The notes: generated from the sequence alone by a model not told the origin. Counted from the stretch's first letter, positions 27,173 through 36,540 are shown. The stretch: DNA of 64,000 nt from Aquibium sp. ELW1220 (GCF_030398385.1 NZ_JAOAOQ010000008.1:120559-184558); one strand, 5' to 3'. Numbers and translations: made by a program.

Positions 27173-27603
27173 TGGGACATCCCGCTCTTGTGCATGGAAA
27201 CTCCGGCAAGATCCGTGCCAGCGGCCTCGTGGCCGCGGTCGCTCTGGGCGATCAGGATGGTGCCGAGGCAGATGAAGCCGATCCCGGCGACGCGCCAGGC
27301 GTTCAGGTCCTCGCGGAAGACGAAGTAGGCGAAGATCGCGACCGCGACGTAGGCGAGGCTCAGGAACGGATAGGCGAAGGACAGATCCACCTTCGACAGG
27401 ACGTAGAGGTGTGACGCCATCGAGATGACGAAGACGCACAGTCCAAAGAAGATCCACGGGCTGAACACGATCTGCAGGATCTTCAGCACCGGGTTCACGC
27501 CGGCGAAGGACAGCGGCCCCAGCGACATCATCCCGTATTTCAGCATCAGCTGGGCAGCCGCGTTGGTCATCACCGTGAAGAGAATGAAGACGATGTATTT
27601 CAT
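27169..27603 (-). CDS. SMR/EamA-type small transporter, candidate sugar-lipid flippase
   Basis: A 144-residue four-helix membrane protein of the small multidrug resistance fold (MKYIVFILFTVMTNAAAQLMLKYG, FFGLCVFVISMASHLYVLSKVDLSFAYPFLSLAYVAVAIFAYFVF). SLAYVAV and the FREDL loop before the last helix are as in ArnE/ArnF and EamA-like proteins. ArnE/F flip undecaprenyl-phosphate aminoarabinose across the inner membrane, so here a lipid-linked pentose is a natural cargo (inference). The polar tail of about 25 residues is unusual. The next gene overlaps by four bases. Confidence 0.82.
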   Translation of the reverse strand: MKYIVFILFTVMTNAAAQLMLKYGMMSLGPLSFAGVNPVLKILQIVFSPWIFFGLCVFVISMASHLYVLSKVDLSFAYPFLSLAYVAVAIFAYFVFREDLNAWRVAGIGFICLGTILIAQSDRGHEAAGTDLAGVSMHKSGMSQ

Positions 27604-27719
27604 GGTGCCGTGTCTCCTTGCGCCTTCATTGGCAGACAGAGAAAAACCTTCGGTGAAGCGCAGCGTCGCAATTCGCGCGGGCCGTGGTCATGTTTCGGAA
27701 ACCAGGACGGCGCCGGCCT

Positions 27720-29069
27720 CTACTCGGCCGCGATCGCCCGCGCGCCATGGTCGAGCGTCAGCGCCGTCCGGCGCCAGAAATCCGAGACGAAGGCCGGATC
27801 GCGCAGGTCCTCCAGCATCCGCCAGTCGGGGAACGACGCCTCGAAGACATGCGCCGGCATGCGCGCGTCCTTGTAGGGATTGACGGCGCCGCCGGCCTCA
27901 ATGGCGATCCGGTCGAGATCGGCCAGCATAAGTCGCGTTCCGAGCCCCCGGTTCGGAAAGTCCAGCGTCAGCGTGTAGCCGGCACGCGGAAACGACAAGA
28001 TGCCGGGCGACGGCCGGTCGCCGAAGCGCTTCAGGACGGTCAGGAAGGAGCCCTGCCCCCGTCTGCGGGCGAGCGCCAGCATCGCCGGAATGGCCTCCCG
28101 GGCCGCGGCCGCAGGCACCACCGACTGGTGCTGGAACAGCCCGCCGGGCCCGTAGAGCCGGTTCCAGTGGCCGACGCTGTCGAGCGGAAAGAAAAAGCTC
28201 TTCGCCGGCACGCATTCCGGCTCGCGGCGGCTGCCGTTCTTCCAGCGATAGGCGGCGTTGAAGAGCCGCAGGAAGGGCCGGTTCAGCACCGTGAAGGGCG
28301 GCTGCACCGGCACCGAAAGCCGTCCCGGCGTCATGTCGATGTCGGCGCCTTCGGATCCGTCGGCATGGTTGCCCATCAGCAGCAGCCCGCGCCCCGCCGC
28401 CCGGCCGCCCGCCAGTTGGTCGATCCAGGCGACGGCATATTCGTTGCGCAGGTCGGCCTCCCCGGCGAGGTCGAAATACTCCCGCAGGCTGCCGAACGGG
28501 CGCACGGTCTGGACGACGTGCGGCGAGCCCGCCCGCATCAGTCGCAGCGTCGCCTTCAGGATCAGCCCGGTCAGGCCCATGCCGGCGATCGTGGCACGGA
28601 AGAGGTCTGGACGGCTGTCGGCGCTGCAGACATACGTGCGCCCGTCGGAGCGCAGCAGGGTCAGCGACAGCACATGCGCGCCGAAGCTGCCGCGGCGATG
28701 GTGGTTCTTGCCGTGCACGTCGTTGGCGATGGCGCCGCCCAGCGTCACGTGCTGCGTCCCCGGCAACACCGGCGGAAACCAGCCATGGCGGGCCACCTGC
28801 GTGATGATGTCGGACAGGAAGGCGCCGGCCTCCGCCGTCAGGATGCCCGTCTCGGGATCGAAGGACAGGATGCGCCGCGCGCTTCGCATGTCGACCAGCG
28901 CGCCGCCGGCATTGAGGCAGCTGTCGCCGTAGCTGCGGCCGTTGCCGTAGCCGAGCAGGCTGCCTGGCGCCGCCCGTCCGCCCTCCAGCAGCGACACGGC
29001 CTGGCGGGGTTCGAGCACGCGCGCCTGGCCGGGAAACACCCGGCCGAAACTTTCCAGCCCGCCCGTCAT
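27720..29069 (-). CDS. DprE1-like FAD-binding oxidase
   Basis: A 449-residue VAO-family flavoprotein. LLGYGNGRSYGDSCLNAGG (about 38-56) is the FAD signature of decaprenylphosphoryl-ribose oxidase, and GGAIANDVHGKNHHRRGSFGAHVLSL (120-145) follows the same family. The C-terminal lobe is of the arabinono-lactone-oxidase type. In mycobacteria DprE1 oxidises the 2'-hydroxyl of polyprenyl-phosphoryl-ribose to a keto group, on the way to arabinose. Homologues occur in Azorhizobium for Nod-factor arabinosylation. It overlaps the HAD-UbiA gene by four bases. Whether the lipid here is ribose-linked is inferred from that neighbour. Confidence 0.88.
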   Translation of the reverse strand: MTGGLESFGRVFPGQARVLEPRQAVSLLEGGRAAPGSLLGYGNGRSYGDSCLNAGGALVDMRSARRILSFDPETGILTAEAGAFLSDIITQVARHGWFPPVLPGTQHVTLGGAIANDVHGKNHHRRGSFGAHVLSLTLLRSDGRTYVCSADSRPDLFRATIAGMGLTGLILKATLRLMRAGSPHVVQTVRPFGSLREYFDLAGEADLRNEYAVAWIDQLAGGRAAGRGLLLMGNHADGSEGADIDMTPGRLSVPVQPPFTVLNRPFLRLFNAAYRWKNGSRREPECVPAKSFFFPLDSVGHWNRLYGPGGLFQHQSVVPAAAAREAIPAMLALARRRGQGSFLTVLKRFGDRPSPGILSFPRAGYTLTLDFPNRGLGTRLMLADLDRIAIEAGGAVNPYKDARMPAHVFEASFPDWRMLEDLRDPAFVSDFWRRTALTLDHGARAIAAE

Positions 29070-30508
29070 ACGGCCACCGCAGCCGTCACGAGGAGGAGGC
29101 CGCCGAGTGCGGAGACCAGCTGGCTGCGCCAGTCGGTGGCGATGAAGACGATCGGATCGTCATGCATCTCGCCGCGCCGCGCGAGCACCCAGATCCGCAG
29201 CGTCAGGTAGAGCACGATCGGCGCCAGCGGCCAGATCATCCAGGGATGCGGGTAGAGCTCCTTGACGCTCATGCTGTCGATATAGAGCGCCAGCACCAGC
29301 GCGGAAGCGAAGGCGGAGGCGACGCCGGCCTGGGCGACGATGTCGATGTCCTCCGGCCGATAGCCGCGGCCGGCGAGCCGAGCGCCGCGCGACAGTTCGG
29401 TCCCGTCGAGTTCGACGAAGCGCTTCACCAGCGCCAGCGACAGGAAGAAGAAGAGTGAGAAGGCGAGCAGCCAGAACGACACGTCCGTGCCCGTCGCCAT
29501 CGCGCCGGCGATGATGCGCATCGTGTAGAGCCCGGCCAGCGTGAAGACGTCGACGAGCAGCATGCGCTTCAGCCCGAAGGAATAGGCGGTGGTGACGACG
29601 AGATAGGCGGCGAGCACCAGCCAGAACATCGGCGGCAGGAAGGCCGCGGCGGCGATGCTGACGGCCAGAAGCACCCCGATCGAGCCGATGCCGAAGGGAA
29701 TGGTGAGGTCGGCGCTGGCGAAGGGACGTCGCCGCTTGGTGGCGTGGCGGCGGTCGGCGGCGAGGTCGGTGAAGTCGTTGACGATGTAGATCGCCGAGGC
29801 GGCAGCGCTGAACGACACGAAGGCCAGGGTGCAGGCCACGATCATCGACAGGTTCATGTATTCGTGCGCGAGCACCATGGGCACGGCGATCAGGCTGTTC
29901 TTCAGCCACTGGTGGGCGCGCAGCATCCGCAGCACCGATCTCGCCGTCGGCCGCGCGCCGGGTACGAGTTCGCAGCCGTGCTCGGCCTGCCAGCGCGCGG
30001 CGTGGCGGTCCGGTGCCACCACGATCGAGGCGCGGGCAGCGTCGAACACCTTCAGGTCGTGCCGGCTGTTGCCGGCATAGTCGAAGCCGCCGTCGCCGAA
30101 CATGTTCATCAGCCGGGTGCGCTTGCGCTCGGAGGTGAGGTTGTGGCGCGGATCGTCGGTGGCGATCACCGCATCGAAGACGCCGAGATGCGCGGCGATC
30201 GCCTCGGCGAACCTGCGCGGCGTGCCTGTGGCCAGGATGATGGTGCGGCCGGCGGCCTTTTCGGCGTGCAGGCGCGAAACCACGGCTTCGCGATAGGGCA
30301 GCGACCCGGCGTCTAGCTCGACGCGCGCGGCGATCTCCATCTTCAGCCGCGCCGGCCCCGAAGCCAGCCAGACCGGGACCATGAACAGGTAGAGCGGGTT
30401 CCGCTTCAGCAGAAGGAAAAGTCCCTCCCACAGCAGATCCGTCTTGATCAGCGTCCCGTCGAGGTCGACGGCGAGCGGTATAGCCGTTTGTTCCGACCGA
30501 GCATCCAT
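29066..30508 (-). CDS. HAD phosphatase-UbiA prenyltransferase fusion (polyprenyl-phosphate phosphoribosyltransferase-like)
   Basis: A 480-residue fusion. Residues 1 to about 190 form a HAD phosphatase: VDLDGTLIKTDLLWEG carries the DxDGT nucleophile motif, ILATGTPRRFAEAIA the second and YAGNSRHDLKVFDAA the acidic motif. From about 195 on there are eight to nine membrane helices of a UbiA prenyltransferase, with NDFTDLAADRRHATK as the first Asp-rich motif and DVFTLAGLYTMRIIAG as the second. UbiA members related to DprR (Rv3806c) attach phosphoribose from PRPP to polyprenyl phosphate, and the HAD half could remove the 5-phosphate. First gene of the operon. Confidence 0.88.
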   Translation of the reverse strand: MDARSEQTAIPLAVDLDGTLIKTDLLWEGLFLLLKRNPLYLFMVPVWLASGPARLKMEIAARVELDAGSLPYREAVVSRLHAEKAAGRTIILATGTPRRFAEAIAAHLGVFDAVIATDDPRHNLTSERKRTRLMNMFGDGGFDYAGNSRHDLKVFDAARASIVVAPDRHAARWQAEHGCELVPGARPTARSVLRMLRAHQWLKNSLIAVPMVLAHEYMNLSMIVACTLAFVSFSAAASAIYIVNDFTDLAADRRHATKRRRPFASADLTIPFGIGSIGVLLAVSIAAAAFLPPMFWLVLAAYLVVTTAYSFGLKRMLLVDVFTLAGLYTMRIIAGAMATGTDVSFWLLAFSLFFFLSLALVKRFVELDGTELSRGARLAGRGYRPEDIDIVAQAGVASAFASALVLALYIDSMSVKELYPHPWMIWPLAPIVLYLTLRIWVLARRGEMHDDPIVFIATDWRSQLVSALGGLLLVTAAVAV

Positions 30509-30885
30509 GCCAAGTCACCTTCCCGTATGCCCGGGCGCGACTGTCCCCGAGCGCCCATGTCGGACGTTCTAGGGCAAAAGCACCCTACGGAAGGTTGAAC
30601 AGTGCCGGCACCACGGCGTTTCGGGGCAGCATTTTCGGTGCGAGGCTTAATCGCGCGTTAGCGGAAACGAGAAAAGGCCGGACATCCGCCGCAGCATTCG
30701 TCAGGATCCCACACCTTCCCGCGGCTCGTGGGCTACCTGCTGTCGAAATCGTAAGCTGTCGACGAGCTGGGGTTCACGATGACCGCCGTTGCGATCCACA
30801 GCCCTGTTGATCACAAGGGTGATGCCACCGATCGCTGGGCAATCGTCCACGCACAAAAAGACGGGGGCCCTCTGCGAGTCCCGAC
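30509..30885. other. Intergenic region, 377 bases
   Basis: Upstream of the glycan operon, so it should contain that promoter, and downstream of the PIN gene. TTCGGGGCAGCA and nearby AT-rich bits are unremarkable. I see no gene or clear hairpin. Confidence 0.3.
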
Positions 30886-31560
30886 TCAGGGTCGCTCCGG
30901 CAAGTCATCACTCGATGCTTCGTCGTCGGAAAGAACGTCCGACAGATCATCCAGGGTCTCATCCCTGTCGTGCCCGGCTAACCGCCCCGCGAACCTGGGG
31001 AGCCCGGAACCGGCAATCGTCTCGAGGTACCCGGGCCATGTCGGAGCACGCCCGGCAACGGATCGGGCAAATCCATGAGCTACCCGCGATGCTTCGCAGG
31101 TGATGACCGGGCTGCCGTCATAGACATCGCACAGGAAGTCATCAGGAGTGCAAATCACGACTCCATGAGATTTCAGACTCTCCGCGTCGAAGTCCTTCAG
31201 GTTCCATGTGAGAAGGTGCGACGGCGCGCAGCCGATTGCTGCTGCTGCCACATGTCGATCCCGGGAATTGGTGCGGCCGGTATCATCTATGAAACGCTGC
31301 CAATCGTCAGGTTCGAAATCCGGGATCGCCTTTCGCATCTTCTCGGCGGTACGCAGCGGAGCAGTTGCGTCCTTTCCCGCCTGCAGCAGATGCTTGGCGC
31401 GGTTGCGAACCCACTCGCCCTCGATCTCCCTTGTCCAGTGCAGGCGGAAAAGGCCTTCGATGGCCAGCGTCATCAGGAGGTTTCGTTGTTCCTGGGAAAA
31501 CAGGACGTTGGCATCCGCTAGAACCGTCGGCAAGCCTTCAAGACGACGGTTCTCGGTCAA
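30886..31560 (-). CDS. PIN-domain protein, probable toxin of a toxin-antitoxin pair
   Basis: A 224-residue protein with an N-terminal PIN-like ribonuclease fold: VLADANVLFSQEQRNLLMTLA with the first Asp, an HWTREIEGEWVRNR segment, then NSRDRHVAAAAIGC with the later acidic site and LLTWNLKDF. PIN toxins cleave RNA. The start is taken as TTG at 31560, because GAGGAGATCGGAGACA lies right before it; upstream codons repeat the HTH gene out of frame. This makes a 23-base overlap with the HTH gene, typical of a coupled antitoxin-toxin pair. The 70-residue acidic C-terminus (DDLSDVLSDDEASSDD in part) is unusual for PIN toxins. Confidence 0.75.
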   Translation of the reverse strand: MTENRRLEGLPTVLADANVLFSQEQRNLLMTLAIEGLFRLHWTREIEGEWVRNRAKHLLQAGKDATAPLRTAEKMRKAIPDFEPDDWQRFIDDTGRTNSRDRHVAAAAIGCAPSHLLTWNLKDFDAESLKSHGVVICTPDDFLCDVYDGSPVITCEASRVAHGFARSVAGRAPTWPGYLETIAGSGLPRFAGRLAGHDRDETLDDLSDVLSDDEASSDDLPERP

Positions 31561-31972
31561 TGTCTCCGATCTCCTCGAAGTCCTGATAGATTTCGGCCAT
31601 GAGCCGATTCCGATCGTCTTCCCTGGCCTTGAGGCCAAGAACGTCCCCGAGCGTGCATCGCCTGTGCGTGCCGACGTAATGGAACGGCAGCCGGCCGTCT
31701 TCCATCCGGCGTACGACGAGCGGACGCGACAGGCCAAGGATCTTGCCGGCTTGGCTAGGCGACAGTTCAGTCCCGAGCGGCCCGTAAGCCACCCCTCCTC
31801 TCTCGAGGGCAGTATCGAGAAACCGGGCGAGCGCCGCCGCGATCTGTGGATCCAGTGTCACCGGGACCGGCTTGCTCGTTCCACCGAGTTCCCGCAGCGA
31901 ACCCAGTGCGTTCTCTGCGGCGCGCCGAAGTCCGCCGTCAAAGCTCTCGAAATTCAGATGTGGGGTATCCAT
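31538..31972 (-). CDS. Excisionase-type HTH protein, probable antitoxin
   Basis: A 144-residue DNA-binding protein. ELSPSQAGKILGLSRPLVVRRMEDGRLPFHYVGTHRR (about 82-118) is a MerR/excisionase-like helix-turn-helix with wing. The N-terminal 70 residues are helical and may hold the toxin. The start is the ATG giving MDTPHLNFES, after GAGGTGACCGG; earlier ATGs at 32005 and 31990 lack such a site. It overlaps the PIN gene at its 3' end. Toxin-antitoxin pairs with this arrangement usually repress their own promoter, which would lie just to the right of this gene. Confidence 0.75.
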   Translation of the reverse strand: MDTPHLNFESFDGGLRRAAENALGSLRELGGTSKPVPVTLDPQIAAALARFLDTALERGGVAYGPLGTELSPSQAGKILGLSRPLVVRRMEDGRLPFHYVGTHRRCTLGDVLGLKAREDDRNRLMAEIYQDFEEIGDIDREPSS

Positions 31973-32138
31973 CCGGTCACCTCGCCTCATCTGAAATAAG
32001 TGCAACGGATGGGAAGGTCAATCGCCCGGTGCGCCGAGATGCCGACCTGACGAGTTGCAGAGCGCGCTCGGCGACGACGCCAGTTGAGAGGAGGCTGTCT
32101 CGCTGGAGCGACGCCCGCCCGGCCGGTCGAAGGCGCGC

Positions 32139-32402
32139 CTACTTGATGCGCGCGCGGCCGCCCGAGATCTCGATGACCTCGTTGCCGGACAGGGCGAAGC
32201 GGTCGCCGTCGGGCATGGTGACGAAGCAGCTCGAGAAGCAGAACTGGACGGTCTGGCCGGGCGCGATCGCCAGTTCCTCCTGCTTGGAGCCTTCGGTCAC
32301 CACGAGGACGCGGACTTCCGCATCGTTGTTGAGCGCGCTCGCCGCCAGGACCGGGGTCGAGGCCGCCAGCAGGGTCAGGGTCGCGCCGAGAAGGAACTTC
32401 AT
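32139..32402 (-). CDS. Small secreted protein, 87 aa
   Basis: A signal peptide MKFLLGATLTLLAASTPVLA is followed by a compact beta-rich domain, with NDAEVRVLVVTEGSKQEELAI, then QTVQFCFSSCFVTMPDGDRFALSGNEVIEISGG. The cysteine pair CFSSC could form a disulfide or bind a ligand. Similar small periplasmic proteins are common in Rhizobiales; their role is unknown. The mature domain is about 67 residues. It precedes the MscS-type channel gene on the same strand by about 110 bases upstream and may have its own promoter. Confidence 0.7.
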   Translation of the reverse strand: MKFLLGATLTLLAASTPVLAASALNNDAEVRVLVVTEGSKQEELAIAPGQTVQFCFSSCFVTMPDGDRFALSGNEVIEISGGRARIK

Positions 32403-32510
32403 GTCATGAAACCGGTGTCGCCACCGCCTCTGATGTCATAGGGGAACCGACGGCTCCCGTTACGCCCATCCTATAGGCGAAGGCGCATGAACGGCAACTG
32501 AACGGCCGCG

Positions 32511-35090
32511 TCAAAGCACCTCGTCGCCGTCATCGGGGTCCTGCCGCTTGCGGCGGCCGCGGCGCGGGGCGACGGGCAGCGCGACCACGTCGGCCGACGC
32601 GCTGCCGGAGGCTGCGCCCGTCGGCGGCAGCGGGGCCGGCCGGGACGCGTCCGCCGCGGGCGCGACCAGGTTGATGTTGGCGCCCTTCAGGTTGAGGTCG
32701 CGCTGCGGGAACGGGATCTCGATGCCCTCCCGTTCGAAGGCCTCGACGATGGCGAAGCGGATGTCGTTCTGCACGGTCAGGCCGCTGGTGATGTCGGCCA
32801 GGAACAGCCTGATCTCGAAATCGAGCGAGGACTCGCCGAAATTGGCGAAGAAGACGAAGGGTTCCGGGTTCTTCAGCACCATCGGGTGGCCGCGCGCGAT
32901 CTCGAGCAGCAGCGCATGCACCTTGCGCGGGTCGGTGCCGTAGGCGACGCCGATCTTGATCTCGACGCGGCCGAGCTTGTTCTTGTGGGTCCAGTTGCCG
33001 ACGGCGGCGTTGATCAGCTCGGAGTTCGGCAGGATCACCGTCTGGCGCTGGAAGGTCTCGATCTCGGTCGCCCGCACGCTGATGCGCTTGACGGTGCCGG
33101 TGACGGCGCCGGCCACGATCCAGTCGCCCGCCTTGAACGGCCGCTCGGCGAGCAGGATCAGCCCCGAGACGAAGTTCGAGACGATGTTCTGCAGCCCGAA
33201 GCCGATGCCGAGCGACAGCGCGCCGGCCACGAGGGCCAGGTTCGACAGGTCGATGCCGGCGGCCGAGATGCCGACCAGAGCGGCGATGGCGATGCCCGCA
33301 TAGCCGACCGCCGTGCGGATCGAGTTGCGCAGCCCCGCATCGACCTTGCCGCGCGACAGGACGGATCCGTCGAGCCAGCCCTGGAAGCCGCGCGTGACGA
33401 AATAGCCGACGAAGAAGACGACGATGCCGGTGGCGATGCCGACGAGCGAGAACGACACCGTGCCGATGGTGATGTTGGTGGCGAGCCGGTGCGCCCAGGT
33501 GGTGATGTCGCCCCACTGGAAGCCCCATTGCAGCAGCACCAGCGGCACGCCGACGCAGACGACGAGGATGTAGGTGGCGATGCTGGCCGCGAGCCCCAGC
33601 TGGTCCAGCGCCATCTCCTCCAGCTTGAAGCGCTTGTGCAGCGCCTCGCCCAGCGCGGTGCGCACGAAGGCGCCCTCGCCCGAAATCGCGCCGGCCGAGA
33701 GGAAGCCGATATACATCGTCGAGGCGATGGCGCCCGTCACCACGATCTGCTGCGACACGAAGCGCGCGAAGCCGATGTAGCCGAGGAGGGCTGCCGCCAT
33801 CGTGCCGATGCCGAGCCCGAGGAAAATCCAGTTGATCCAGTGGAATCGTCTCTGCCGGCCGTCGTCCTGTGCCGGGCGAACGAGAGCGATCAGGATCAGC
33901 AGGACGCCGACGATCACGGTGGCGACGAAGCTCTTGGCGATGGTCAGCGACAGCGGCGAGCCCATCACGTGATTGACGCGGTTGAGCACGAAGTCGGCGC
34001 CGGTGGTCACCGCCGTCAGCCAGGCCAGCCAGTAGAGCCGGCGCGCCGACAGGGTGTCGACCGGCACCAGCCGCCAGTTCGGCCGGTCCGGCCCGAGTGC
34101 CGCCCTTGCCAGCCGGTTGACGAAGAAGACGATGGCGATCACCTGGAACAGCGACGACAGCATCTGGCCGATGTCGACGCGCAGGATGTTGAACGCGTCG
34201 TAGAGGTACCAGGTGGCCGACAGGAACACGAGCAGCGTGATCGAGGGCATCAGCGTCGACCAGAACGCCACCGACAGCCGCGACAGGTAGGAGGGCGACG
34301 CACCCTTCACCGGCTCCATCATGGTGCCGAAGACACGGCGCCCGCCGAAGGACAGCACCGCGGCCGCCGCGAGCGCCAGCAGCGTGGCGAACAGGACCGA
34401 CTGAAGCTTGAAGGCGATGACGAAGCGCAGCCAGGCCGAGACGGTCCGCTGCAGCGCCACGATCTCGGTCTGCAGGTCGTCGAGCGTGGCGGCATTCATG
34501 GCGCTGCCGATGTCGTAGCGTTTCGACAGGGTGCGCGCGAAAAGGTCGCGCCGCAGGGCGCCGATCTCCTCGATCAGGCGGTTGATCTGCACCGACAGCG
34601 TCTCGGCGACCCCGATCAGCGCGTTGATCTCGGCCTTCTGGCGCAGAAGGTCCGCCCGCTCGCGGCTGGTGATCTCGGGCTCCGGCGGCAGGCCCTCGCC
34701 CGGAGGCGCGCCGATCTGCTCCAGCCGCGCGTTGATCTCCTGCAGCCGCGGCCGGAAGGCGACGCTCGCGGCCAGCACCTGCCGCGCCAGCCCTTCCAGC
34801 TCGATGCGCGTCTCGGCGAGCCGCGCGTCGTCCTCGGAGAAGCGGGCGACCCGGCTGCGAAGCCCGTCCAGGGCGGCCGCGACACCGTCGATGAGCGGCT
34901 TCTGCTCGTCGTAGATCGACACCGCTGCGCCGATGCGTCCGGCCGAGGCGGTCGGCGCGACGTCGGCAGGCGCGGCCAGGGGCGCCGGCGCCGGATCGGA
35001 CGCCTGCGCGGCGGCGGGCGGGACCAGGCCCGCCTGCGCCACGGCCAGAAGCACCGCGGCGATCATCCCCCAGAGCCAGCGTCTCGTCAT
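32511..35090 (-). CDS. Large mechanosensitive channel, DUF3772-MscS type
   Basis: An 859-residue inner-membrane channel. It has a signal peptide (MTRRWLWGMIAAVLLAVAQAGL), a periplasmic coiled DUF3772 domain (about 50-230, heptad-like Glu/Arg/Leu), then about ten membrane helices. The MscS pore helix is in DLSNLALVAGALSLGIGFGLQNIVSNFVSGLILLAERPF, and the beta domain has GTVKRISVRATEIETFQRQTVILPNS, ending with a cytosolic alpha/beta domain. Such channels release solutes on sudden hypo-osmotic shock, useful for a cell that handles betaines. The start is the ATG after GTGGGGGAC; upstream frame is open but not coding. Divergent from the sarcosine oxidase operon. Confidence 0.9.
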   Translation of the reverse strand: MTRRWLWGMIAAVLLAVAQAGLVPPAAAQASDPAPAPLAAPADVAPTASAGRIGAAVSIYDEQKPLIDGVAAALDGLRSRVARFSEDDARLAETRIELEGLARQVLAASVAFRPRLQEINARLEQIGAPPGEGLPPEPEITSRERADLLRQKAEINALIGVAETLSVQINRLIEEIGALRRDLFARTLSKRYDIGSAMNAATLDDLQTEIVALQRTVSAWLRFVIAFKLQSVLFATLLALAAAAVLSFGGRRVFGTMMEPVKGASPSYLSRLSVAFWSTLMPSITLLVFLSATWYLYDAFNILRVDIGQMLSSLFQVIAIVFFVNRLARAALGPDRPNWRLVPVDTLSARRLYWLAWLTAVTTGADFVLNRVNHVMGSPLSLTIAKSFVATVIVGVLLILIALVRPAQDDGRQRRFHWINWIFLGLGIGTMAAALLGYIGFARFVSQQIVVTGAIASTMYIGFLSAGAISGEGAFVRTALGEALHKRFKLEEMALDQLGLAASIATYILVVCVGVPLVLLQWGFQWGDITTWAHRLATNITIGTVSFSLVGIATGIVVFFVGYFVTRGFQGWLDGSVLSRGKVDAGLRNSIRTAVGYAGIAIAALVGISAAGIDLSNLALVAGALSLGIGFGLQNIVSNFVSGLILLAERPFKAGDWIVAGAVTGTVKRISVRATEIETFQRQTVILPNSELINAAVGNWTHKNKLGRVEIKIGVAYGTDPRKVHALLLEIARGHPMVLKNPEPFVFFANFGESSLDFEIRLFLADITSGLTVQNDIRFAIVEAFEREGIEIPFPQRDLNLKGANINLVAPAADASRPAPLPPTGAASGSASADVVALPVAPRRGRRKRQDPDDGDEVL

Positions 35091-35270
35091 GTCCCCCACG
35101 GCCACACGGTTCATCGATGCGCCTGCATCCATAGTGGCGGCTTCGGCGCGCGGCAAGGCGGACGGCGATCGCAGCTGCCGCGTCGGCGGTTCGAAAGGCG
35201 GCGGCGCAATCGTTGCATTCGCGCGGGCCGCGGGGCGATACTGTCCGGCGGCTCGAGGACAAAGAGAGAC
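35091..35270. promoter_or_regulatory. Divergent promoter region of the channel gene and soxBDAG
   Basis: This 180-base spacer must hold the sox promoter and the channel promoter. AAAGAGAGAC precedes the soxB ATG as ribosome site. No dyad matching the 5762/5818 sites was found. Confidence 0.35.
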
Positions 35271-36530
35271 ATGAAGGAATATTCGGCTCTTGCGCTGCTG
35301 AGGAACGCGTTTTCCGGCAACCGCGACTGGAAGCCCGCCTGGCGCAAGCCCGATCCGAAGCCGCAATACGACGTCGTCATCGTCGGCGGCGGCGGCCACG
35401 GGCTGGCGACGGCTCACTATCTCGCCAGCGAGCACGGCATCACCGATGTCGCCGTGGTGGAGAAGGGCTGGCTCGGCGGCGGCAATGTCGGCCGCAACAC
35501 CACCATCATCCGCTCCAATTACCTGCTGCCTGCCAATACCGGCTTCTACGAGCATTCGATGAAGCTGTGGGAGACCCTGTCGCACGAGCTGAATTACAAC
35601 GTCATGTTCTCGCAGCGCGGCATCCTCAATCTCGCGCACACGCCCGGCCAGGCAGACGACTACATCCGCCGCGGCAACGCCATGCGCCACGACGGCATCG
35701 ACGCGGTCTGGATGAATCCGGCCGAGATCGCCCGCAAGGTGCCCGGGCTCGACGTGTCGGCAAAGGCCCGCTTCCCGATCGTCGGCGGGCTGATGCAGCC
35801 GCGCGCCGGCACCGCCCGCCACGACGCCGTCGCCTGGGGCTATGCGCGCGCCGCCGACCGGCGCGGCGTCGACATGCTGGAGAACTGCGAGGTCACCGGC
35901 TTCCTGCGCGACGGCGACCGCATCGTGGGCGTCACCACCACGCGCGGCGAGATCCGCGCCAAGAAGGTGGCGGTCGCGGTCGCCGGCTCCACCGGCCGCG
36001 TCATGAAGCTCGCCGGCATCGACCGGCTGCCGATCGAGAGCCACGTGCTGCAGGCCTTCGTGTCGGAATCGCTGAAGCCGGCCATCGACACGGTCGTCAC
36101 CTTCGGCGGCGGCCATCTCTACGTCTCGCAGTCCGACAAGGGCGGGCTGGTCTTTGGCGGCGACATCGACGGCTACAATTCCTATGCCCAGCGCGGCAAC
36201 CTGCCGGTGGTCGAGGAGGTGATGAGCGAGATGGCGGCGCTGTTCCCCGGCTGGGCCGGCGTGCGGCTGCTGCGCTCCTGGGGCGGCATCATGGACATGT
36301 CGATGGACGGCTCGCCGATCATCACCGCCGGCCCCCTGCCCGGCCTCTATCTCAACACCGGCTGGTGCTATGGCGGCTTCAAGGCGACGCCGGCCTCCGG
36401 CTGGTGCTTCGCCTGGACCATCGCCCGCGACGAGCCGCACCCGCTCAACGCCGCCTTCACGCTGGAGCGTTTCCATCGCGGCGCGGTCATCGACGAGAAG
36501 GGCCAGGGCGCCACGCCCCGGCTGCACTGA
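35271..36530 (+). CDS. soxB: Sarcosine oxidase beta subunit
   Basis: A 419-residue flavoprotein, first gene of soxBDAG. VVIVGGGGHGLATAHYLA (about 36-53) is the FAD dinucleotide motif, with EKGWLGGGNVGRNTTIIRSNYL following as in SoxB. RAGTARHDAVAWG holds His184, at the position where SoxB binds FMN covalently. The heterotetrameric enzyme oxidises sarcosine to glycine, with methylene-tetrahydrofolate and hydrogen peroxide as products. The length fits family norms. soxD starts 10 bases downstream. Confidence 0.95.
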   Translation: MKEYSALALLRNAFSGNRDWKPAWRKPDPKPQYDVVIVGGGGHGLATAHYLASEHGITDVAVVEKGWLGGGNVGRNTTIIRSNYLLPANTGFYEHSMKLWETLSHELNYNVMFSQRGILNLAHTPGQADDYIRRGNAMRHDGIDAVWMNPAEIARKVPGLDVSAKARFPIVGGLMQPRAGTARHDAVAWGYARAADRRGVDMLENCEVTGFLRDGDRIVGVTTTRGEIRAKKVAVAVAGSTGRVMKLAGIDRLPIESHVLQAFVSESLKPAIDTVVTFGGGHLYVSQSDKGGLVFGGDIDGYNSYAQRGNLPVVEEVMSEMAALFPGWAGVRLLRSWGGIMDMSMDGSPIITAGPLPGLYLNTGWCYGGFKATPASGWCFAWTIARDEPHPLNAAFTLERFHRGAVIDEKGQGATPRLH

Positions 36531-36540
36531 GGCCGCCCGC

